Below the pieces are notes generated by a model. It was given only the letters and a program-made list of their open reading frames with translations. It had not been told where the DNA came from and did no database searches. A DNA stretch of 5,494 nt from an uncultured Oscillospiraceae bacterium (GTDB lineage Bacteria; Bacillota; Clostridia; Oscillospirales; Oscillospiraceae): positions 1 through 5,494 of the forward strand of contig CAKUCT010000127.1 in assembly GCA_934643765.1 (NCBI GenBank), written 5' to 3'. This document shows positions 1 through 3,527 of the stretch, piece after piece. A program made the translations under genes and the position numbers. Each line of letters opens with the position of its first letter. The first letter of the stretch is position 1.

Positions 1-428
1 TTGGCGATTTCGCCCTGATGCTTGATGACTTCCTTCTTGGGAAGCATTGCGAACGTGCCGTCCTCTTCCATCTTCTTCAGCTGAGCCAGACGGTCGATAC
101 GGGTACGCATGGTGCGGAAGTTGGTCAGCATGCCGCCGAGCCAACGGGCGTTGACATAGTACTGGCCGACGCGCTCAGCCTCTTCCTTGATCGCGTCCTG
201 CGCCTGCTTCTTGGTGCCGACAAACAGGATGGACTGACCGTTTGCAGCCAGGTCACGCACGAAGGAGTAAGCCTCTTCGAGCTTCTTGACCGTCTTCTGC
301 AGGTCGATGATGTAGATGCCGTTGCGCTCGGTGTAGATGTAGGTTGCCATTTTGGGGTTCCAGCGGCGGGTCTGGTGACCGAAGTGGACGCCAGCTTCCA
401 GCAGCTGCTTCATAGATACGACTGCCAT
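1..428 (-). CDS. rpsB: 30S ribosomal protein S2 (uS2), N-terminal part, cut by window edge
   Basis: Structural protein of the small ribosomal subunit, bound on the back of the 30S near the head-body junction and needed for S1 docking and initiation. The visible 142 residues are strongly S2-like: [19 protein letters not shown] at residues 9-27, YIIDLQKT at 39-46, [10 protein letters not shown] at 67-76 and [15 protein letters not shown] at 90-104. Family members are usually about 230-260 residues, so roughly the last 40% lies beyond the left edge. The ATG at 428 is chosen because an AAAAGGAGA ribosome-binding site precedes it by about 9 nt and the [13 protein letters not shown] start is typical. 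It has its own vegetative promoter and a structured leader. It follows ylmC on the same strand, so some read-through from sigG-ylmC is possible. Its usual partner tsf would lie outside the window if present. Confidence 0.98.
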   Translation of the reverse strand, partial: MAVVSMKQLLEAGVHFGHQTRRWNPKMATYIYTERNGIYIIDLQKTVKKLEEAYSFVRDLAANGQSILFVGTKKQAQDAIKEEAERVGQYYVNARWLGGMLTNFRTMRTRIDRLAQLKKMEEDGTFAMLPKKEVIKHQGEIA

Positions 429-548
429 TATTTGTGTTCTCCTTTTGTTTTGACCTCCATCCGGCTCGGCAGGCCTCCACCCGTTCGGGCACAAGAAGGC
501 AATAACGCCGGATGTGTGGTTTTGAAATGTCGCCGCTTTTCGCAGCGC
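429..548 (-). promoter_or_regulatory. Structured 5' leader of rpsB, candidate ribosomal-protein autoregulatory element
   Basis: About 120 nt separate the predicted transcription start from the rpsB ATG, more than translation requires. Read as minus-strand RNA, CAUCCGGC (514-507) pairs perfectly with GCCGGAUG (465-458). Inside that 8-bp stem GCCUUC pairs with GGAGGC (one G-U pair), and within that CCC/GGG closes a small loop. A short CGCU/AGCG hairpin sits at the extreme 5' end. The ribosome-binding site lies downstream of the main stem and is not directly paired in this fold. Ribosomal protein S2 is known to autoregulate rpsB in other bacteria through leader RNA. That this leader does so is inference from gene position and structure; I cannot match it to a named RNA family. 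Confidence 0.5.
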
Positions 549-554
549 CTTGAC

Positions 555-583
555 ATTATACTGAAAAACCGCCGTAATTGCAA
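555..583 (-). promoter_or_regulatory. Sigma-A-type promoter of rpsB
   Basis: On the minus strand TTGCAA (583-578) and a perfect TATAAT (560-555) are separated by exactly 17 bp. Transcription would start near 548. The -35 box lies about 50 bp downstream of the ylmC stop, so rpsB is expressed independently of the sporulation genes above it. No hairpin terminator is visible between ylmC and this promoter. Confidence 0.85.
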
Positions 584-626
584 GGGCTTTTTCAAATTTT
601 TTTCCTTTTTTCAGGCGCCATGTCCG

Positions 627-905
627 TCAGAAGATTCCCTTTCGCTTCCGCGCCACGCGCCACTGCCCGATCGGCCCGTCGACGAGGATAATATCCTCCC
701 CGATCCGCCGGATGCAGGGCCAGGGAATGACATAATCCGCCTCCCGCCCGAACAGGCCCAGAAACCGGCAGGGCCCGGGCACAATGATCGCCGTGACTCT
801 GCCGGTGTCGGTTTCGATACAAAGATCGTTCAGATATCCAAGCCGCGTCCCCTCGCAGACGTGGATGATCTCCTTATTGCGAAGCTCAGAAAAACGGTTG
901 ACCAT
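627..905 (-). CDS. ylmC: YlmC/YmxH-family sporulation protein (PRC-barrel fold)
   Basis: A 92-residue protein consisting almost entirely of one PRC-barrel-like domain. The family pattern is visible: an N-terminal FSELRNKEIIHVCEGTRLGY (residues 5-24) leading into the barrel, TGRVTAIIVPG in the middle, FGREADYVIPW (residues 52-62) and IRRIGEDIILVD near the end. Small proteins of this family occur in endospore formers, commonly beside sigG; their molecular role is not settled. The start is the ATG at 905, preceded by GGGAGGG with GGAGG about 9 nt upstream. It begins only 43 nt after the sigG stop with no promoter-like sequence between, so co-transcription with sigG in the forespore is likely. 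The lysine/arginine-rich C-terminal tail (RVARKRKGIF) is a minor feature. Family assignment is confident; function is not. Confidence 0.9.
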   Translation of the reverse strand: MVNRFSELRNKEIIHVCEGTRLGYLNDLCIETDTGRVTAIIVPGPCRFLGLFGREADYVIPWPCIRRIGEDIILVDGPIGQWRVARKRKGIF

Positions 906-948
906 AGCGCAATCCCTCCCGCACTACCCTATGCGGAAATTCTTCCGG

Positions 949-1728
949 CTATGACACGCTGATGGCCCGGCGGATGGTGCGCAGCGCGTTTTTCTCCAGC
1001 CGCGACACCTGCGCCTGCGAGATGCCAACCTCGCCCGCCACCTCCATCTGCGTCCGTCCGTCATAAAACCGCAGCGCCAGAATCCGCTTTTCCCGCTCGG
1101 AAAGCCCCGCCATGGCCTGCCGCAATGCGATGGAGTCCAGCCACTGCTCGTCCGTGTTCTTGGGGTCTCGCACCTGGTCCATGACGGTCAGCGGGTCGCC
1201 TCCGTCGGAGTAGACCGGCTCATAAAGGGACACCGGGGACGCAATCGCGTCCATCGCTCCGACCACCTCTTCCAGCGGCAGCTCCAGCGTCTGCGCAATC
1301 TGCTCCATCGTGGGCTCGCGCCCGTTCTGCGCCAGAAGCGCCTCCTTACACTGCAGCACGCGGTAGGCCGTGTCGCGTACGGAGCGGCTGACGCGGATGG
1401 GGCTGTAGTCGCGCAGATAGCGCCGCAGCTCGCCCGCGATCATCGGCACGCCGTAGGTTGAAAAGCGCACCTGCTTGGATGTGTCAAAGTTCGCAATCGC
1501 CTTGAGCAGCCCGATGCAGCCCACCTGAAACAGATCGTCCGGATTCTCGCCGCGGCCCATGAAGCGCTGGATGACCGAGAGCACCAGCTTGAGGTTTCCC
1601 TCCACCAGCTTCTGCCGCGCCTGCTCGTCGCCTGATTGTGCCAGGTCAATCAGCCGCATCATCTCCTCGTTTGTCAGCGTTCGGAGCTTCGCCGTGTTGA
1701 CGCCGCTGATTTCCACTTTTCCCTGCAT
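949..1728 (-). CDS. sigG: Late forespore RNA polymerase sigma factor SigG
   Basis: Directs RNA polymerase to late forespore genes such as those for small acid-soluble spore proteins, germination proteins and gpr. The 259-residue product matches the length and sequence of Bacillus SigG (260). Visible are the family-specific N-terminus KVEISGVNTAKL (4-15), region 2 with DLFQVGCIGLLKAI (65-78) and FSTYGVPMIAGELRRYLRD (89-107), region 3 starting at VSRSVRDTAYRV (113-124), and the region 4 helix-turn-helix within TQMEVAGEVGISQAQVSRL (226-244). Conserved GEL/GEIRRYLRD and DGGDP motifs favour SigG over SigF or SigE. The ATG at 1728 is chosen over an upstream TTG at 1782 because GGAGG precedes it by 10 nt and it aligns with known SigG starts. 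ylmC follows after 43 nt. spoIIGA and sigE, often just upstream in other endospore formers, are absent. Glu43 replaces the Asn45 of B. subtilis SigG. Confidence 0.97.
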   Translation of the reverse strand: MQGKVEISGVNTAKLRTLTNEEMMRLIDLAQSGDEQARQKLVEGNLKLVLSVIQRFMGRGENPDDLFQVGCIGLLKAIANFDTSKQVRFSTYGVPMIAGELRRYLRDYSPIRVSRSVRDTAYRVLQCKEALLAQNGREPTMEQIAQTLELPLEEVVGAMDAIASPVSLYEPVYSDGGDPLTVMDQVRDPKNTDEQWLDSIALRQAMAGLSEREKRILALRFYDGRTQMEVAGEVGISQAQVSRLEKNALRTIRRAISVS

Positions 1729-1738
1729 AGTCTCAAAA

Positions 1739-1743
1739 CCTCC
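1739..1743 (-). promoter_or_regulatory. Ribosome-binding site fixing the sigG start
   Basis: GGAGG on the minus strand lies 10 nt before the ATG at 1728. The alternative in-frame TTG at 1782 has no comparable site and falls inside the candidate promoter, so it is unlikely to be translated. Confidence 0.85.
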
Positions 1744-1764
1744 AACGATTTGCGTGTGTATTTG

Positions 1765-1793
1765 CAGTATTTCCCGGGACAAGGTTTTGATAC
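1765..1793 (-). promoter_or_regulatory. Candidate sigma-F/sigma-G forespore promoter of sigG
   Basis: On the minus strand GTATC (1793-1789) resembles the sigma-F -35 GYATA. After 14 bp comes GGAAATACTG (1774-1765), which fits the sigma-F -10 pattern GGNNANANTR at every fixed position. Transcription would start near 1758, giving a leader of about 30 nt that contains the ribosome-binding site. In B. subtilis sigG is transcribed in the forespore by sigma-F and then sigma-G, so the location is right. The -35 matches 4 of 5 and the spacer is slightly short, so this is a good candidate rather than a certainty. Confidence 0.55.
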
Positions 1794-1850
1794 AGGCTTT
1801 CTTGCGACAATTTCCAACTACATCTTCTTTGCAGGTTCGGAATTGTGCTG

Positions 1851-1897
1851 AATTTTGAACTTTTTAACATTTTTTGAGTCAAAATAGTTGACAATAA
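1851..1897. other. AT-rich tract (possible unwinding element or UP-like region)
   Basis: 38 of 47 bases are A or T, in a region whose flanking genes are clearly GC-rich. It includes the odd palindrome TTTTGAGTCAAAA at 1872-1884 and several TTGA-starting repeats. It lies about 70 bp from the DnaA-box array and about 60 bp upstream of the candidate sigG promoter. It could be an easily melted element linked to the DnaA boxes or simply AT-rich upstream promoter DNA. The sequence alone does not decide. Confidence 0.4.
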
Positions 1898-1967
1898 CCT
1901 GGTTGCGCTGTCGACGTAATTTCCGTCCGTGTTACCGTTATGTAACTTTTTCGGTGCAAATCCGGGC

Positions 1968-2053
1968 TGTGCACAACTGTGGATAACAATGTGGAAATGT
2001 GGATTTCTCCTTGCGCAGCAAAGTTTTTCACATTGTCCACATTTTTGTCCACA
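1968..2053. promoter_or_regulatory. Cluster of seven DnaA-box-like 9-mers
   Basis: Compared with the DnaA box TTATNCACA, the sites are as follows. Minus strand: TTGTGCACA at 1968-1976 (one mismatch), TTATCCACA at 1978-1986 (perfect), ATTTCCACA at 1990-1998 (two) and AAATCCACA at 1998-2006 (two). Plus strand: TTTTTCACA at 2024-2032 (one), TTGTCCACA at 2033-2041 (one) and TTGTCCACA at 2045-2053 (one). The first two are spaced 10 bp, one helical turn, and others 8-12 bp, as in cooperative DnaA arrays. The two arrays face opposite ways around about position 2015. That the replication initiator DnaA binds here is inferred from density and spacing. The role could be origin, titration site or transcriptional control. 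Confidence 0.65.
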
Positions 2054-2054
2054 G
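1977..2054. repeat. Near-perfect inverted repeat carrying the DnaA boxes
   Basis: The 25-nt arm at 1977-2001 matches the reverse complement of 2029-2054 at 23 of 25 aligned positions with one single-base insertion. The 27-bp spacer is 2002-2028. Each arm has the pattern CTGTGGA..AA.AATGTGGA followed by AATGTG. There is no following T-run and the arms are AT-rich, so it does not look like a transcription terminator. Confidence 0.8.
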
Positions 2055-2116
2055 GAACTTTTTACGCAGCTTTCCCTGTTTCGCGCATAATATTGTTTAC
2101 ATAACGCTCCGCAACA

Positions 2117-2962
2117 TTATGCCAGGAAACTCTCCACATCCGCAATCGTCAGTCCCGGATGCAGCGCCAGGTTCAGTCCGAAGCCCACCACGCGGGCCAT
2201 TTCGCGCACGCGCGCGTCGATATCCCCCGGCGTCACAATCAGCCCCCGCACCGCGCCCTCCGGCATTTCGCCAGCGTCCATCAGCGTCGGCACGCCGACG
2301 GTCAGAACCTTCCTTCCAAGGCTCTTCTGTGTAAACGCGCTCCGCCGGTTTCCGATGCCGGAGCCCGGCGCAAGTCCCGCATCGCTGAGCTGCACGGTTG
2401 TGCAGATGCGCTGCGCGCTCGCCGCAGCCAGCGCATCGATGACAATCACTGTGTCCGCCTCCACGCACCCGGCCGCCGCCCGCACCAGCTCCAGAGATTC
2501 CATCCCGCTCGTTGCAAGCACACCCGGCCGCACCGCGGCCACGCTGCAAAACCCGGAGAAGGCCTCCGGCAGCTGCTTTTTCAGATGCCTTGTGATAATC
2601 ATCTGCTCCACTGCGCGCGGCCCCAGCGCATCCGGCGTCACCGCCTCGTTTCCAAGCCCCGCTGCAATCACGCGCCCGGGCGCTTTTAAAAATGCAGCCG
2701 CCTCTTTTGCAACCGCCTGCGCCGCGCGCGCAAAGCTCTCCGGCTCGCGGCGGACAAGATCCCGCAGCTCCAGCGTCACATAGCTCCCGCGCGGCTTTCC
2801 GAGTGCCTGTTCGCCGTGCCGGTCGAGAATTTCCACGCGCGTGATATGCACGCCATCAGCCTCTTCCTCCCGCGCGCGGACGCCCGGAAGCTTCGTTGTG
2901 TTCCCCGCGTCCTGCTTCCAGAGGCTGTATGCCTCCATGGCAAGATCTGTTCTGTAGCCCAT
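2117..2962 (-). CDS. gpr: Germination protease Gpr (spore protease, peptidase family A25)
   Basis: Cleaves small acid-soluble spore proteins in the spore core at germination, freeing DNA and supplying amino acids. The 281-residue product carries the family's core: YRTDLAMEA at residues 3-11, GLGNEAVTPDALGPRAVE (102-119) and VIVIDALAA (172-180). Asp111 and Asp176 correspond to the catalytically important Asp127 and Asp193 of the Bacillus megaterium enzyme. SDAGLAPGSGIGNRR and the C-terminal LIVTPGDIDARVREMA also fit. It is about 85 residues shorter than B. subtilis Gpr (about 368), mostly from loss of the segment between the GVPT motif and the C-terminal LIVTP motif. The ATG at 2962 is preferred over a GTG at 2971 because AGAGGTG lies 6 nt upstream of the ATG but would overlap the GTG. 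The autoprocessing motif TD/LAME is kept, with only six residues before it. spoIIP, which often follows gpr, is absent. Confidence 0.96.
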   Translation of the reverse strand: MGYRTDLAMEAYSLWKQDAGNTTKLPGVRAREEEADGVHITRVEILDRHGEQALGKPRGSYVTLELRDLVRREPESFARAAQAVAKEAAAFLKAPGRVIAAGLGNEAVTPDALGPRAVEQMIITRHLKKQLPEAFSGFCSVAAVRPGVLATSGMESLELVRAAAGCVEADTVIVIDALAAASAQRICTTVQLSDAGLAPGSGIGNRRSAFTQKSLGRKVLTVGVPTLMDAGEMPEGAVRGLIVTPGDIDARVREMARVVGFGLNLALHPGLTIADVESFLA

Positions 2963-2968
2963 GTGCTT

Positions 2969-2975
2969 CACCTCT
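2969..2975 (-). promoter_or_regulatory. Ribosome-binding site fixing the gpr start
   Basis: AGAGGTG on the minus strand ends 6 nt before the ATG at 2962. The GTG at 2971 lies inside this site and is therefore an unlikely start. Confidence 0.75.
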
Positions 2976-2979
2976 GGCC

Positions 2980-3009
2980 TATTTTTGCCGCGCGGCCTCC
3001 CCGTTATGC
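2980..3009 (-). promoter_or_regulatory. Sigma-F/sigma-G forespore promoter of gpr
   Basis: On the minus strand GCATA (3009-3005) fits the GYATA -35. After exactly 15 bp, GGCAAAAATA (2989-2980) fits the sigma-F -10 pattern GGNNANANTR at every fixed position. In B. subtilis gpr is transcribed in the forespore by sigma-F and sigma-G. Transcription would start near 2973, leaving a leader of only about 11 nt that just contains the AGGTG of the ribosome-binding site. Confidence 0.75.
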
Positions 3010-3040
3010 GAAATTTTTTGGAAAAAGAAGAAATTTACTA

Positions 3041-3069
3041 TTGATTTTACGAACCTTGCACGCTATAAT
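3041..3069 (+). promoter_or_regulatory. Sigma-A-type promoter of rpsT
   Basis: TTGATT (3041-3046) and a perfect TATAAT (3064-3069) are separated by 17 bp, with an A/T-rich stretch just upstream at 3011-3040. Transcription would start near 3076, giving a leader of about 57 nt. It diverges from the gpr promoter, with -35 boxes about 32 bp apart. Confidence 0.88.
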
Positions 3070-3132
3070 GTATTTCTGCATGGAACGGATTCGATTTGTT
3101 TCGGTATTAACGCTATTGGAGGAGGTGTAGTC

Positions 3133-3396
3133 ATGCCCAACATTAAGTCTGCCAAGAAGAGAGTTCTGGTGTCCAAAGTCAACAACGCTCGCAACAAGAT
3201 GGAAAAGTCCGCGCTGAAGACCACGCTGAAGAAGTTCGACGCCGCTGTTGCCGAAGGCAACCGTGAGCAGGCCGATAGCGCTTATAAAGCTGCCGTGAAG
3301 TCCATCGATCAGGCTGTGAACAAGGGTATTCTTCATAAGAATAACGCCGCTCGCAAAAAGAGCAGCATCACCCTGCAGATGAACAAGCTGGCCTAA
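3133..3396 (+). CDS. rpsT: 30S ribosomal protein S20 (bS20)
   Basis: A small primary-binding protein of the 30S subunit that contacts 16S rRNA helices at the bottom of the body. The 87-residue product is of normal length and shows the S20 pattern: MPNIKSAKKRVLVSKVNNARNK at the start (basic, SAKKR), a long helical lysine/alanine-rich middle, and the signature IDQAVNKGILHKNNAARKKS (57-76) ending in LA. The ATG at 3133 is preceded by the very strong ribosome-binding site GGAGGAGGTG (3118-3127). The gene is monocistronic, with its own promoter upstream and an intrinsic terminator 14 nt after the stop. The divergent rpsT/gpr pairing is the same as in B. subtilis. An upstream in-frame extension to 2896 overlaps gpr and the promoter and is not real. 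Confidence 0.98.
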   Translation: MPNIKSAKKRVLVSKVNNARNKMEKSALKTTLKKFDAAVAEGNREQADSAYKAAVKSIDQAVNKGILHKNNAARKKSSITLQMNKLA

Positions 3397-3409
3397 TTGC
3401 CGAATAGAC

Positions 3410-3440
3410 GCCCTCCGAAGGTTTCTTCGGAGGGCTTTTT
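3410..3440 (+). terminator. Intrinsic terminator of rpsT
   Basis: A perfect 11-bp stem, GCCCTCCGAAG (3410-3420) with CTTCGGAGGGC (3425-3435), closes a GTTT loop and is followed directly by five T (3436-3440). It ends rpsT transcription and insulates recG. Confidence 0.97.
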
Positions 3441-3465
3441 CGTGCTGCAGCGCAAAAGGCCATGC

Positions 3466-3494
3466 TTGCCCAAACGGCGCAGATTCGCTATACT
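3466..3494 (+). promoter_or_regulatory. Probable sigma-A promoter of recG
   Basis: TTGCCC (3466-3471) and TATACT (3489-3494) are separated by 17 bp. Transcription would start around 3501, about 27 nt before the recG ATG. It sits just after the rpsT terminator, consistent with recG being separately expressed. Confidence 0.65.
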
Positions 3495-3502
3495 ATATAG
3501 TA
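3491..3502. repeat. 12-bp perfect palindrome over the recG promoter
   Basis: TACTATATAGTA overlaps the -10 box and the expected start point of recG. It could be an operator half-site pair or just a chance AT palindrome at a -10 region. No second copy is seen in the window. Confidence 0.35.
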
Positions 3503-3527
3503 ATTACGAAAAATGGAGGCAGGCGCG

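Larger units (their letters stand above)
1729..2116. other. 388-bp non-coding gap between gpr and sigG
   Basis: No convincing gene is present on either strand; short open frames here have no family resemblance. From the sigG side, the gap holds the sigG ribosome-binding site and candidate forespore promoter, the AT-rich tract at 1851-1897, a small inverted repeat GTTAC-N6-GTAAC at 1931-1946, and the DnaA-box array at 1968-2053. It is far more AT-rich than the flanking coding DNA. No GC-rich hairpin plus T-run follows the gpr stop, so no intrinsic terminator for gpr is seen. Confidence 0.8.

Noticed and set aside
18..962. 314-codon plus-strand open frame across rpsB, its leader and ylmC
   Set aside because: It runs antisense through two clearly recognised genes and a promoter, has no recognisable domain, and is explained by the high GC content.
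1729..1782. Longer SigG starting at TTG 1782 (18 extra residues)
   Set aside because: The extra residues do not match SigG, the candidate promoter overlaps them, and a strong ribosome-binding site points to the ATG at 1728.
1888..1893. TTGACA as the -35 of a plus-strand promoter
   Set aside because: No acceptable -10 box lies 16-18 bp downstream, and no plus-strand gene follows.
1800..1915. Spo0A-box-like words (TGTCGAC, TTGTCAA, TGTCGCA) upstream of sigG
   Set aside because: Each has at least one mismatch in a seven-base core, so they are expected by chance. sigG is normally a forespore gene not directly driven by Spo0A.
1977..2054. Inverted repeat as a transcription terminator for gpr
   Set aside because: The arms are AT-rich, the 27-bp spacer is long, and no T-run follows on either strand.
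2896..3132. N-terminal extension of the rpsT frame
   Set aside because: It covers the 5' end of divergent gpr and both promoters. The ATG at 3133 has a near-ideal ribosome-binding site and gives a standard S20.
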